This document shows positions 12,111 through 23,213 of a stretch of 64,000 bases of DNA, one piece after another. The notes beneath the pieces are model-generated. The model had not been told where the DNA came from. It did not search any database and saw nothing but the letters and a program-made list of their open reading frames with translations. The DNA is from Bretschneidera sinensis. Lineage: Eukaryota > Streptophyta > Magnoliopsida > Brassicales > Akaniaceae. The stretch lies in NCBI GenBank assembly GCA_023935145.1, contig CM043700.1, forward strand, positions 142,374,828 to 142,438,827. The letters are read 5' to 3'. The translations under genes were made by a program, and so were the position numbers. How positions within the stretch are numbered: the stretch's first letter is position 1; the number at the start of each line of letters is the position of its first letter.

Positions 12111-12622
12111 TCAAAGCATGGTGTTTTCCTTTTCCAATATGCTAGTCTGCCTATTCTTGTTCTTATATGTTGGTCTTGGTTTGAGCTTTGAAATTTCTTG
12201 GTTAAGAGGTGGCACCGGGGTTGAAGTTTGGAGCATGGTATCCATTATGATAAGTAGTAAATACTTCAAGAAGCTGAAATACATAAGTTCTGTTATTTTC
12301 ATTTTCTTTGCATCTGCAAAAGCTCAGTTTGGCTTCAAATAGCTCAATTACGTCTGGCTTGGTGATCGGTCCAAACAATAAACTTCTTTGCATTTCGAAA
12401 TAAAAACCTGATCTGTGGGGGATTATCAACTTGCCTTAACTTTAATTCCTTAATTCGCCATTCAAGTAACCAAACAGCTTACATTAAACGTGCTTTTTTG
12501 TACTTAAATGTTAGTAACCAAAAACACGAGTCCACTTTGGATATCAACGCAGGTTCATTTCAACAAGTAGTATATAACGACTCCCGCCTACATTTCCATT
12601 CCAAACTACCCACCCACTAGAC
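12111..12622. other. Intergenic between OMA1 and the PPR gene
   Basis: Open frames on both strands are short, overlap each other and show no known domain. The right end is probably the PPR promoter and 5' UTR. Confidence 0.6.
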
Positions 12623-14275
12623 ATGCTTGAGTCCCGGAGGCTTGGTCTGAGGAACACAATCTTCCTCTTAATTGAAGAATGCAAGAGCTTGAGAGAGCTC
12701 AAACAGATCCATGCCCAGATCGTAACATCACCGTGTTTACACAAAAACGATCATCATTTCCTCATTACCCGTCTCCTCTTCGTGTGCGCCCTTTCAAATT
12801 CAGGCTCCTTTAGCTATGCTACAGATATTTTCCGTCTTATAGAAAACCCAAATCTATCTCTGTATAATATCATGATCAGAGCCTATGCAAGTAAATCTAA
12901 TGATGCAAACGATACCCATTCGTGTCAGCCTCTAATGCTATATAAGCAAATGCTCTGTAACGGCATTGCTCCTGATTGCCTCACGGTTCCATTCCTTCTA
13001 AAGGAATGTACAAGGAGGCTTGATGGTTGCATAGGACGTAGCATTCATGGCCAAGCCATCAAGTTTGGGTTGTGTAATGATCTTTATGTTCAGAATTCTA
13101 TGATTAGTTTGTATGCAGCATGTGGCTTTTTGAATAGTGCCCGGAATTTGTTTGATGAAATGTTCGATAGAGATGTTGTTTCCTGGAACTCGATAATTAT
13201 TGGGTATTTGAGAGGTGGGGATCTTGATGCAGCATTGGATTTGTTCACGAGGATGAAGAAGAGAAATATTATTACTTGGAATTCAATGATAACAGGGTTT
13301 GTTCAAGGAGGCCGGGCAAAGGAAGCCTTAGAATTCTTTTATCAAATGCAGATTTTAAGCGATGATATGGTCAGACCTGATAAGATTACCATTTCTAGCG
13401 TGCTTTCAGCTTGTGCTTATCTTGGTGGGGTTGATCATGGGAAGTGGGTGCATAGCTACTTGAATAGAAGTGTAATGGAGTGTGATGTGGTAATTGGAAC
13501 AGCACTGGTTGACATGTATGGCAAATGTGGATGTGTGGAAAGAGCTTATGCAGTCTTTAAGGAAATGCCTGAGAAGGATACCATGGCGTGGACAGCTATG
13601 ATATCGGTGTTTGCACTTCATGGGTATGTGAAGGAGGCTTTTAATGTTTTCAAAGAGATGGAAGCAGTAGGGGTAAAACCCAACCAGGTGACATTTGTTG
13701 GGCTCTTGTCGGCTTGTGCTCATTCTGGTTTAGTAGAGAAAGGCCGTTGGTGTTTTGACGTGATGAGATGTGTTTACTCAATTGAACCTCAAGTCCACCA
13801 CTATGCTTGCATGGTTGACATTCTCAGCAGAGCTGGGCTCTTTGAGGAGGCAGAACGGCTTATTAGAAGCATGCCAATGGAGCCAGATGTGTTTGTTTGG
13901 GGAGCATTGCTTGGAGGCTGTCAAATGCATGGAAATCTAGAGTTAGGAGAAAGGGTGTCAAAATATTTGATTGATTTGGAACCATTGAACCATGCTTTCT
14001 ATGTGAATTTGTGTGACTTATATGCCAAAGCGTGTAAATTTGATGATGTGAAGAGAATTAGAGCCTTAATGAAAGAAAGAGGGATAAAAAAGGAAGTTGC
14101 AGGCTGTAGCATGATTGAAGTTGATGGGGTTGTTCATGAATTTTCAGTGAGAGGATCGCCTGAAGTTTTGATGGAGGAATTAGTATGGGTTTTGAATGGA
14201 TTAAACAATGAGATGAAGGAAGTGGGTAACATGCACCATATTGATGAGATATCAATAGAGATGCAACTTTCCTGA
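12623..14275 (+). CDS. Pentatricopeptide repeat protein, PLS class with E/E+ motifs, no DYW
   Basis: Intronless ORF of 550 aa, as usual for plant PPR genes. It starts with the typical 'LKQIHAQIV' region (residues about 27-35). Repeats run from about residue 75 to 420, with clear units such as 'RDVVSWNSIIIGYLRGGDLD', 'RNIITWNSMITGFVQGGRAK' and 'KDTMAWTAMISVFALHGYVK'. The E motif begins near 'MPMEPDVFVWGALLGGCQMH' (about residue 417) and the E+ part includes 'IEVDGVVHEFSV'. There is no C-terminal DYW deaminase domain. Such proteins bind organellar transcripts and usually act in C-to-U editing, with a deaminase supplied in trans. The target RNA and the organelle cannot be told from sequence alone. 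No internal stop or frameshift is seen. Confidence 0.93.
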   Translation: MLESRRLGLRNTIFLLIEECKSLRELKQIHAQIVTSPCLHKNDHHFLITRLLFVCALSNSGSFSYATDIFRLIENPNLSLYNIMIRAYASKSNDANDTHSCQPLMLYKQMLCNGIAPDCLTVPFLLKECTRRLDGCIGRSIHGQAIKFGLCNDLYVQNSMISLYAACGFLNSARNLFDEMFDRDVVSWNSIIIGYLRGGDLDAALDLFTRMKKRNIITWNSMITGFVQGGRAKEALEFFYQMQILSDDMVRPDKITISSVLSACAYLGGVDHGKWVHSYLNRSVMECDVVIGTALVDMYGKCGCVERAYAVFKEMPEKDTMAWTAMISVFALHGYVKEAFNVFKEMEAVGVKPNQVTFVGLLSACAHSGLVEKGRWCFDVMRCVYSIEPQVHHYACMVDILSRAGLFEEAERLIRSMPMEPDVFVWGALLGGCQMHGNLELGERVSKYLIDLEPLNHAFYVNLCDLYAKACKFDDVKRIRALMKERGIKKEVAGCSMIEVDGVVHEFSVRGSPEVLMEELVWVLNGLNNEMKEVGNMHHIDEISIEMQLS

Positions 14276-15518
14276 TGATATGAAGATATCTGCTTGGCTT
14301 TTACCCAAATTGTTTCTCTTGTTCAGGCATTGGGAACCATAAATATGTTGTTGGGAGAGATTGACCATTCTCAAGGATTTCAGGCACTGCAAAGAAAAGA
14401 ATTGAAATATGCTAAATTCGCGGGTCTTGGATGTCAAAGATCTAAGCTGAATGGAAATATCAGAGTTAAGAGCTACATGTACAATTGAGGTAATAATCAA
14501 TATTGATTAGACTTTTATGTTGAAGACAGCCTTTGTATCTTTTACTAAACAGCCCTCTCTCCCCTGAAATTAAATTTTGTTATGAGATTGTTTATCCAAC
14601 TGTTTTAGTGCAGTTTTATGGTGCAGGGACTTAGAAGCTGTTGTCAGTTATTGGTGCAATAAAGCTAACTCCGGTTTCCCTTACAAATTAAAACTTCTGT
14701 TTGTGTTTAAATTGATGCAAAGTTTCATGTTTTTTTGGCTTATCAGCACGTGAATTGTGTTATTTTTTCTCTCGCAGTTCAATGTAACTGTTATATTTTC
14801 TCCTATAGTCTGTCAGATCTCAAATCTATCTACTTAAAGTTTCTTAAATCTATTTGGTTTCCTGTTACTTGGGTTCATCATTTCTTATTGGTCCAAAAGT
14901 CCTAAATCTATTTAGTTTTGTATCTGGAGAAAATCCTTTCTGTTAGTATAAGATCATCTGATTGTGATGAAAAGACTCATCTCCATCAGAAAACTACTAA
15001 GGAGTGCAGCCAAAGAGATTAGCTGTGCGCATGAACTCTCTAGCATGTGATAGATCCTCTCAAACCATATGTGCTGCCTCACCATTCCACTGTAACGTCG
15101 TTAATCATCCATAGAGTAAGACAAATAGTCAAATATACCATTGATGAATCTGAAGTCTATTATTTTCAAATTGTCAATTCAATGATCTAAAATATTTTAG
15201 GTTAATCCATCAAAGGGTACAGAGACATTAATATTTAAAACTTCCTTGTTTTATCTTGGTTACTATCTCAGAAAATTACAAGTAGAATAAAATTATAGCT
15301 CCTATTTTCTAGTTTAACCTCAATGCTAAGCTTGAAAGAGCACTTTTCAGATAATCCCAAAGACTGAAAGTTCAGTTTACAGATGATCCCAATGAAAAAA
15401 CTTTTTAAATTATATTCTTTATCTACTTGCAAATCACAGTGCACAATTTTTGCTTATATATTTATCATTTTTATTTGCTTTTATCTGTTTCTGGATTCTC
15501 CATAGATCATTTTTCACA
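14276..15518. other. Intergenic between the PPR gene and the P450 pseudogene
   Basis: No recognisable gene. Short frames just after the PPR stop (14294-14500, both strands) have no domain and are probably 3' UTR. Confidence 0.6.
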
Positions 15519-17704
15519 ATGGGTGCTCTACTTTTTGCTTCTGCCACGATCTTCCTTCTTGTGGGACTCTTCTTTGCTACTTCTTTTGTTTTAACCTTTT
15601 TTGGAGTTAAAATTTTCCTTATGTTAGTATTTCAATCAAATTTTTTGTTGACTTACATAAAAGAATTGATATTGAAGGATCAACGACCTCCAATTGCTGG
15701 TCCAATTTTCAATCAGCTCATACACTTTAATAGACTTTTTGATTATCGATGAGAGTCAGAAAAGGCATTTTAATAGTGTTTATTTGTTGGCATTTAGGGT
15801 TGATTTAGGGCTGGATTACACATTTATGCCTTAATAATTCTTAAGTGTCATTATTGGTATATTGATTTATTTCGATGCATTTTCAGGTATTTTGGGTTTA
15901 AAAGAGATGGAAAAGTTAACGTTGATTAAAGCACGAAGATGCTAAACACAAGTATTTGGAAAGGATTTTCACTAAATTTCCATAATTGCCCGTACAAATA
16001 AGTCATTTTGCGGATTAAACTGTATTGATTCAGGAAGAATCAGGAGATGAGCCATATATGCTTGGAAAGATCCGGATGTCTATTTTTTGGAGAATTTTAC
16101 AGCTCGTAAATATAATTTTTCTAGATAAAGTTATGGCAGTTTTAGTAGACAAAGGTTAGGCAGAACCGGGCATGGACAGTAGCAGAACCGAGCCTGGACA
16201 GCAACAGAAGCACACGGCCTGAACAGAAACCCTAGGGAGACTTTTCTGTCTACAAAGCTGTCTCCATACAACTATGCACAGGAATTTAGACTAAGAGAAC
16301 GGGGGATGAGAGTTTTTGAAGAGAGCTTCCATCTTCTTCTTCTTCTTCTTCTTCAAGGTAATCAAGGATAAACTCCATATCCAACTAAACACCAAGCAAG
16401 GCGAAAGGATGAGTTTGTAGGTGTAGTTGTTCTTATTTCTATCTTTGATTCAGTTGTATGGATTGATTGTTAAACATTGTTTATGATTTACTCTTTAATT
16501 AAATAAGAAGGATTTGAATTCATGTGACAATTGCAATTTATGTTCTTTTTCTCTTAGATCTTCTTAATCTGGTGATTGCATTCTTCTTCTCCATATAAGT
16601 CTATCCAAGCTTTTCTTATGTCAAAGTTGTAAGATGCAATTGATTTCGGTAGATCTATCTTATAGGTTTGTCCATTATTGCAGTATTATTATTGAAATAT
16701 ATTGTTGCTTTTTGATAATTTATAAGATAGATCTTGTGTGTTTGAATTGGAATTAAGGAGTAATTTATGGCAATTACATTAGGGTATTTATGTGCTTTGA
16801 TTGAATATTTACCAATTGCTTGTTTGGGATGTGAAACTAGTAATTGAGATAAAATATTTGAGTCAAGATAGGAATAAGGCAACGAGCTTAGGAAGGATTC
16901 CTGGAACCTTGTTATTTTTTTATTGAATTCTTCATCATATTTTCACAACTCTTTTATTTAATTTCATCGATAAAACTCAGATTTTCCTATTTGAACTTTA
17001 TCGTTTAGTGTTAAGGTTTACACTTTCTCTTAGTTCACTTTCCTTGTGGGATCAACACCTCAGCTATACAAAATAATCGCGGGTTAGTTTGAGCGTTATC
17101 ACATCTCTTGCCTGATAGTATCATACTTATCGCCTGATTAGACCATCACATAATGAAGTTTACACTGCTGATCCGATTAATGTTGATCCGATTAATGTTG
17201 AATATATACTGAAAACAAACTTCTCCAATTATGGCAAGGTATTAAACTTCCATGAACCAGTTATATTCTCCCTGATGGCTTCAAAGTTAAGAAAGGAGAT
17301 TTTGTAAGCTATATGGCTTCTGCCATTGGAAGAATGACATTCATTTGGGGAGAGAATGCGGAGGAATTTCATCCAGAACGTTGGCTTGATAATGGTATTT
17401 CTCATCCAGAAAGTCCTTGTAAATTCACTGCGTTTCAGGTGAATCACATTTTTGCTATTTAACTCGCTTGACAACATTCCACTTATATTAAAAGCTTTGT
17501 TTTTCTTCTTTCTATAATTAGGCTGGGCCTTGCATATGCCTAGGAAAGGAATATGCTTATAGACAAATGAAAATTTTGGCTGCTGTTCTTTTTAACTTCT
17601 TCAAGTTCAAACTTATGGATGAGACACAGGAAGCTACGTATCGAACCATGTTCACCATTCACATGGATAAAGGACTCCATTTATATGCTTTTCGTAGGCT
17701 GTAA
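15519..17704 (+). pseudogene. Cytochrome P450 CYP704-type pseudogene, split and internally deleted
   Basis: Three remnants match the second P450 copy at 35106-41067. The 5' part (15519-15749) has the hydrophobic anchor and 'PPIAGPIFNQLIHFNRL'. The rest of exon 1 (about 17101-17237) contains two stops, then 'TYRLI' and 'NVEYILKTNFSNYGK', with a 15-bp duplication (gatccgattaatgtt twice). The 3' part has an exon at about 17262-17438 ('LPDGFKVKKGD', 'FHPERWLD') and a last exon at 17522-17704. The heme region reads GPCICLGKE, with Cys for Arg before the ICLG. Exons 2-4, which would hold the I-helix AGxDT and the ExxR, are gone. An LTR separates the first two parts. It cannot encode a working enzyme. 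Confidence 0.88.
15750..17101 (+). mobile_element. Probable solo LTR of a Ty3/gypsy element inside the P450 pseudogene
   Basis: About 1.35 kb with a TG start (TGAGAGTCAG) and CA end (gagcgttatca) interrupts the P450 first exon. No gag, pol, primer site or polypurine tract is inside. The right end ('ttgtgggatcaacacctcag') resembles the ends of the gypsy LTRs elsewhere in the window. A (TTC)n tract lies at about 16329-16355. The 5-bp sequence 'ttatc' occurs at both edges (15743-15747, 17096-17100) but does not line up with TG...CA termini, so the exact boundaries are open. Confidence 0.65.
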
Positions 17705-18161
17705 CCCTGCAATTGCAAGTGTGCTGTTTACCCTTTTCTTTTTAAGAAGTAGTTTCGTTGCTTTTAGTACCAATTTCTAGAACCATAAACAGATTTCTTT
17801 CACCATATGTCATGTAAATTTAAGTTCTCTGAAAGTAAATTTCAATATTCTTGTGAATAAAATACCAGTGGGGTCACCAACTGATGATGTGGGTTGTGCC
17901 ATTCAAGAATCAGCGATGTTTTCTCTTATGTAATCATATAGCATAAAAAATGATTACGAAAAATTAGTTAAGAAAATATGAAATGATCTAATACATAAGA
18001 GCAGGGATAAAAGAGTCTTCATTTCTTAAGAAAGTACTCTTCTTTGGATCTATACGGAAGACGATTGGATTCTAACAATCTAGGAAGCAATTTTTTGTTA
18101 CTAGTAAACTGTTTTTTCTTTACTAAGATTTTGTTAGAAGATTTTACATTAACACACTAAG
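17705..18161. other. Spacer between the P450 pseudogene and the copia element
   Basis: AT-rich, with no coding region recognised. The expected beginning of the copia 5' LTR is not found here. Confidence 0.55.
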
Positions 18162-18654
18162 TTGTAACCAAACTTTTATACGTGGGAGAAGCAGGTAGGG
18201 AATTCAGTAACATCGACGCCTTGTCTTCTTCTTCGAACTTCACATCAACTCGCTTCGAATCACCGATAATCTAATTGAACATGTTGATATGCTGGTTCAG
18301 ATCTGAACCCTCTCACATCTTAAGACCATACTGTTTTTGCTTAAGATAAAGCTTGTTCGTCAACGACTTGGACATATACCGACTTTCTAGTTTCAACCAA
18401 ACCGCTGCCGGTGATTCCTCATCCATGACGTGATACATCACGTCATCAACTAGACAAAGCCTGATAGTTGCCATAGTTTTTGCTTCCAGTTCCTTCCAAT
18501 CTATGTCATCCATGCCTTCTGACTGCTTTCCGTATAACGTCTTCACCATGCCCTGTTGCACTAACAAATCCTTAACCCTCCTCTACCATAATCCGAAATT
18601 TCCAGATCCGTCGAACTTGACCAAGTCGAACTTCGCAGAAGAAATCCCATACAT
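18162..18654 (-). pseudogene. Copia gag N-terminal part (inverted block)
   Basis: Read on the minus strand from an ATG at 18654, it encodes 'SSAKFDLVKFDGSGNFGLW', then 'DDIDWKELEAKTMATIRLCL' and 'LESRYMSKSLTNKLYLKQ'. These are hallmarks of copia gag (UBN2/DUF4219 type). In-frame stops occur near 18591, 18321 and 18270. The frame breaks off at about 18162 after 'TYKSLVTT', which is where the plus-strand block at 18841 takes up gag again. Confidence 0.85.
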
Positions 18655-18664
18655 CGTGAACTGA

Positions 18665-18676
18665 GCTCTGATACCA
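18665..18676 (-). other. Copia primer-binding site (initiator Met tRNA)
   Basis: The minus strand reads TGGTATCAGAGC, complementary to the 3' end region of plant initiator methionine tRNA. It lies between the inverted LTR end and the gag start, as expected for a copia leader. Confidence 0.85.
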
Positions 18677-18681
18677 ATTTT

Positions 18682-18838
18682 CGTGAAATGTGCGGCAATT
18701 ATGATGAATAGTACAAAAAAGCAAAGAGAGAGAAGGCAAAATAAAAACACACGGATTTAACGTGGTTCGACAGTATGCTTACATCCACCAGAGCGAGTGG
18801 CTGCTGAATTTTCACTATGTCAAAGTAGGGTTACATCG
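18682..18838 (-). repeat. Copia LTR, terminal 157 bp only, inverted
   Basis: The minus strand of this block matches the last part of the LTR at 30957-31320, including 'ttaaatccgtgtgtttt' and the stretch around 'ctactttgacatagtg'. The match stops after 'gggttacat', and the upstream part of the LTR is absent. Confidence 0.85.
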
Positions 18839-18840
18839 TT

Positions 18841-20135
18841 ATAACTCTGATGTAGGGGAAAAAAACTCTCGAATTAGAGGAGATCACAAGTGCTCTATTA
18901 GGTTTTCATCAGAAGAAGAAAACCAGTGATGAGAATTTACAAGGTGAAGGGCTTGTGGTGAGGGGTAACCAGGAATGTGGGAGAAACAAGTCTCGAAGCA
19001 GATCGAGTAACAATAAATCTCGGTCTAAATCCAGGAAGAGGAATGACATACAGTGTTTTAAGTGTGGAAAAAAGGGGCACATAAAACGAAATTGTCCATA
19101 GAAAAAGAAGTGGAATACAGAGAATAAAGAGGGTCAATCAAAGTCTGCGAATATAGTGGAAGAAGAAGACTCAAAGAGCTGTGACGGGGTATGCTTTCTG
19201 TTTCATCCAGTTCAGATCATCTTACAGATTCTTGGATTCTGGATTCAGCATGCTCCTATCACATGACAACCAATAAAGATTGGTTTGACACCTACAGGTT
19301 AGTAAATTTTGGTTATGTTTTGATGGGTAATGATGCATCATGTAAAGTTATTGGAATAAGGAATATCAGAATTAAAATGTTTGATGCTTTTGTTAGAACG
19401 TTGTGTGATGTTAGATATATACCGGATTTAAGGAAGAATTTGATTTCATTGGGCACTTTACATTGTAATGGGTTTAGTTACAAGTCTGCAAGTGGAGGAA
19501 TGATGGTAAGTAAAGGTGTCTTAACAGTGATGAAGGGACATAAACTAGCAAGAAATATTTATACACTGCTAGGTACCACAGTTGTTGGTAGAGTTGCAGT
19601 TGCAGAGTCTGAGTCAGATAGTATAGTCTTGTGGCATATGCGGTTAGGTCGTATGGGTGAGCATGGGACGATGGAGCTTCATAAAAGAAATCTATTGAAG
19701 GGTGTCAAAACATGCAAGCTTGATTTATGTAGGTATTGTGTTCTTGGGAAAGAGAATAGGGTGTAGTTCAAGACAGCCACACACAAGACAGAGGGAATTC
19801 TTAACTATGTTTATACAGATGTTTGGGGGCCAGTAAGGGTAGCATCACGGGGAGGACATATATATTTTGTGAGTTTTATTGTTGACTACTCACGAAAGGT
19901 TTAGGTATACTTTATGCGACACAAGTCAGAAACGTTTGCCAAGTTCAAGTTGTGTAAAGTTAAAGTAGAAAACCAGAGAGGGAGGAAGACCAAATGCCTC
20001 AGGTCCGACAATGGTATTGAGTACACAGATTCAAAGTTCATGGAGCTGTGTGAACAGCATGGGATTAAGAGACATTTCACAGTACGCAAGACACCACAAC
20101 GTAACAGTGGAGCGGAAAGGATGAATAGACAATAG
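18841..20135 (+). pseudogene. Copia gag C-term, protease, GAG-pre-integrase and integrase core
   Basis: The zinc knuckle is CFKCGKKGHIKRNC (about 19060-19100). A frame change near 19190 leads to the protease with 'SWILDSACSYHMT', whose active-site triad reads DSA as in copia proteases. The GAG-pre-integrase part has 'LWHMRLGRMGEHG' and the CxxC of 'CKLDLCRYC'. The integrase core shows 'YTDVWGP', 'IVDYSRKV' and 'RSDNGIEYTDSKF'. Stops at about 19765 and 19903 split the frame. The block ends at 'NSGAERMNRQ', next to the inverted gypsy LTR piece. Confidence 0.85.
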
Positions 20136-20679
20136 CTGAATAATGAGGTGAGATAGTGTTTATATAAGGGATTTCTCGGAGCACAATGAGCTGTAAATTC
20201 GATGTGGGATACTGCCTCTTTGCGATCGGTCACAAGTTTGGTGCGATCGATCACAGCATGGTGCGATGCAATGTGTCTGGCGCGCTGTAAGTGCTTCCTA
20301 TCCGATGTGGGATGTGCGAGTCAATTGCGATCGATCGTAGCCCTGTTGCGCTCGAGTGCATCACAATGCGCTGAAATATATATGCAGTATCAAATGTTTC
20401 CTTTCCAATGTGGGATGTGTGAGTCACTTGCGATCGATCGCAAGTCTGGTGTGCTCGAGTGCAGTTGCGATCGATCGCACGTCCTGTGCGCTCGATCGCA
20501 CTAGGCATCCTCAGCTTTGCTCTTTAAGCCATGAAGTTTCCACATTGCTTCATTTTATTCCAAAACCTATAAAAACACAAAAAACACATAAAATAGATAA
20601 AATAGCACGAAATAACATAATTAAGAACTCAACAAATGTAAACTAAGGGGCTAAAACATGTAATATTTAGCACTCATCA
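20136..20679 (-). repeat. Gypsy 5' LTR fragment, inverted (first about 580 bp of the LTR)
   Basis: Read on the minus strand it begins TGATGAGTGC at 20679 and follows the start of the 3' LTR (28136 to about 28715) to 'ccttatataaacactatct' and 'cctcattattcag'. It is about 36 bp shorter through indels. It contains several TGCGATCGATCGCA-type palindromes. The remaining LTR part of about 780 bp is absent. Confidence 0.88.
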
Positions 20680-20684
20680 ATATG
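20680..20684 (-). other. Target-site duplication CATAT, inverted copy
   Basis: The minus strand reads CATAT just before the LTR start TGATGAG. The matching copy follows the 3' LTR at 29497-29501. Both copies fit the same codon context of the copia RT start. Confidence 0.85.
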
Positions 20685-21281
20685 AGTCTTGAACTTTTCT
20701 CCCTCTTTTTCTGATACTGCTTCTTTCTTCTTATACACCCATTTGCATCCTATCGCTTTCTTCCCCTTTGGAAGCTCCACCAACTCCTATGTCTGGTTCT
20801 TATGCAGAGACTCCATCTCCTCCACTATAGCACCTATCCATCTACTATTATCTTGGTTGTGTACTACCTCCTGAAAAGTAGTAGGATCGCCACTACTAGT
20901 AATGAGTGCATAAGAAACCAAATCTTCAAAATCATACCTGGTGGGTGGCCTGATAGTGCGTTTGGGCTTGTCTATAGCTATACTGTGATGTTGCTGATTT
21001 CCTGAGCTAGAACTCCGTGCATTCCGAACATTGTCTTCTCTACCATGGGTCTCTAGTTCCACCTGTACCACATGCTCATTTCTGCTGCAATTTTGTGGCA
21101 CCTGTTTCTCTTCTTCTTGAGTACGCTACAACATGGCTTTCTATCAAAAACCACATCTCTACTAATCACCACCTTGTTTGCCTTCGGATCCCAGAGCTTT
21201 AAGCTTTTCACCATTTTCTAAAACCCCAAAAAGATACACTGTCTAGACTTCGCATCAAGCTTCGATCTCTCCTCACTAGAA
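20685..21281 (-). pseudogene. Copia integrase C-term, linker and RT start (inverted block)
   Basis: The minus strand encodes 'SEERSKLDAKSRQCIFLGF', 'KLWDPKANKVVISRDVVFD', then 'PPTRYDFEDLVSYALIT' and 'PKGKKAIGCKWVYKKKE'. This is the classic copia stretch from the integrase C-terminus into the start of RT_2. It ends at 'GEKFKTH', and its continuation ('VAKGYSQRKGIDYDE') lies on the plus strand 8 kb away, after the nested gypsy element. Confidence 0.88.
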
Positions 21282-21293
21282 ACAACAAGTTTT

Positions 21294-21312
21294 TGGCACC
21301 GTTGCCGGGGAT
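21294..21312 (+). other. Gypsy primer-binding site (tRNA-Asp type)
   Basis: TGGCACCGTTGCCGGGGAT fits the complement of the plant tRNA-Asp 3' end with one mismatch (A for G at the fifth base). It starts 7 bases after the 'acaaca' LTR end. Confidence 0.8.
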
Positions 21313-21454
21313 TCTTTTTGTTTGTGAAATTTTTGTCTAAATTTATTTTATTTTTCTACTAGTTTAGTTAGCATTTTTGTTTTATTTTTCTTTCTGTTGT
21401 ATTTTATTTTGCTGCTTCTGCTAGTTAGTTTGTTTTACTGTTTTCTGTTTGGTG

Positions 21455-23204
21455 TATGCTTGGTCGGAGATCCCTGAATTTAGAATTGACACCTTTAGAT
21501 CCCGATTTAGAAAGAACTCTTAGGAGACAGAAGAAGTCACTTGTTGAACAAGAGACAATTGAGATAGAAGAAAATTTGAGGAACCAAGAGCAACCTAGAG
21601 CCTAGAACGTGGACTCCACCACATCCTTGAGAGATTTGTTCGCACCAGTTGCGACTAACTCATCTTCCTGCATCGTGTTGCCACCCACCAATGCTACCCT
21701 TTTTTTATTTAAAGCCACATGTCATCCAACTCCTACCTTCATTTCATGGCTTAGATCTTGAAAATCTTTACAGCCATGTAAAGAAGTTCAAAGATATTTG
21801 TGCCACATTCAAGTTTCAGAACTTCTCTAAGGAGTCAGTCCATCTTAGACTCTTCCCTTTTTCTATTCATGATAGAGCTAGGGCATGGTTAAATTCCAAC
21901 ACGTTCGGGTTTATTACATCTTGGGAAAATCTGCTGAGTAAATTCTATAATAAATTTTTCCCAATGTCTAGAGTGAATGAGTACCGAAAGGAGATTAGTT
22001 CTTTCACTCAGGAGGAGGATGAGAAGTTTTCTGAGAGTTGAGAGCATTTTAAAGAGTTACTGATTAGATGCCCTCCACATGGATATGAGAAGTGGAGACT
22101 TATTCAGTTCTTCTACCAAGGGTTAACTCAACCAAACCGTAGCATGATCGAGTCTATAAATGGGGGGCATTCTTAAGTTTGACAGGGGATGAAGCATACA
22201 AGGCATTGGACAAGTTGTTCGACAACTTGTAGCAGTGGGATTTTTCAAGCTGTCAGGAGAAGTCCCTTCGTGCTCCTAGGAAAGGAGGCATCTATGAGAT
22301 TAAGAAGGAGACTGACTTGAAGATAAAGATAGATGCTCTCACCAAAAAAATTGACACTCTCACTATGGGCAAGTCCATCAATGCTGCCAATACAATTAAT
22401 GACGATTGTTGTTCTATCTGTGCTAGTCCTATGCATTTAGCACAGAATTTTCCATCCATGCCGGCTTTTGCCGAGTGTCCCACGGAACATGTAAACACTT
22501 TTAATGATTATCAGAGGCAATCAGGTGGATCCTACTCTGAGACTTACAATCCAGGGTGGCGAAACCACTCTAATTTTTCATGGAAGCAGAACCAATCGCT
22601 GAATCAGGGAGGAGCCTCTCATCATGCTCACAATCAATACCCTCCTAGATTGCCTCCACCAATTCCTAGTCATAGTCGCTCAGTCCATCCAGCACCAGCA
22701 TCTGCTTACCATACTCCCACTCAAGCCCCAACGTCGGTTTCGCAGTCATTGGAGGACACCTTCAAGGAGTTCATGAAGATGACTGGCTAATCAATCAGCG
22801 AAGTTAGGAGTGCGACAATAGTAAACACCCAAGCGATTGCCAATCTAGAAAGTCAAATGGGGCAAATCGTAAGTCACTTGGGTGAAAGAGAAAAGGGAAA
22901 GTTCCCCAGTCAGCCCGTAACCTACCCGAAGAGACAATTTGTGATTAGAAATTCATCAAATTCTAAGCACGGGGAGGAACAAGTGCAATCGATTGTCACA
23001 CTAAGGTCTGGGAGACAAGTGGACAATCGAGTGAAAGAGAGCCATGCTATGCAGCAGGGGCAAGAAAGTGGCAACAAGAAGAAGAGAAATGCTGAGCCAT
23101 CTACAGCCACTCCTACTGTGAATGACCCTCCTAGGTCGTTTGTACCTAAAACACCTTACCCTGAGAGATTACAAGCGCCCAAGAAAGGAGGGAAGTTTAA
23201 ATAA
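21455..23204 (+). pseudogene. Gypsy gag, broken by several stops and a frameshift
   Basis: It starts at ATG 21455 (MLGRRSLNLELTPLD). A stop lies near 21603. The capsid region at 21650-22250 shows 'PSFHGLDLENLYSHVKKF' and 'FSIHDRARAWLNS', typical of the Retrotrans_gag family. Further breaks lie near 22039 and 22175. The nucleocapsid part has 'CSICASPMH', a zinc knuckle whose last Cys is lost, and 'YNPGWRNHSNFSW'. A Pro/His-rich linker and a basic region lead towards the protease. Confidence 0.85.
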
Positions 23205-23213
23205 ATTCTTGAG

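Noticed and set aside
20202..20646. Overlapping open frames on both strands with Arg/Ser/Ile-rich peptides
   Set aside because: They lie in the gypsy LTR and reflect its CGATCG palindromes. The same holds for 28314-28730, 55469-55808 and 59546-59879.
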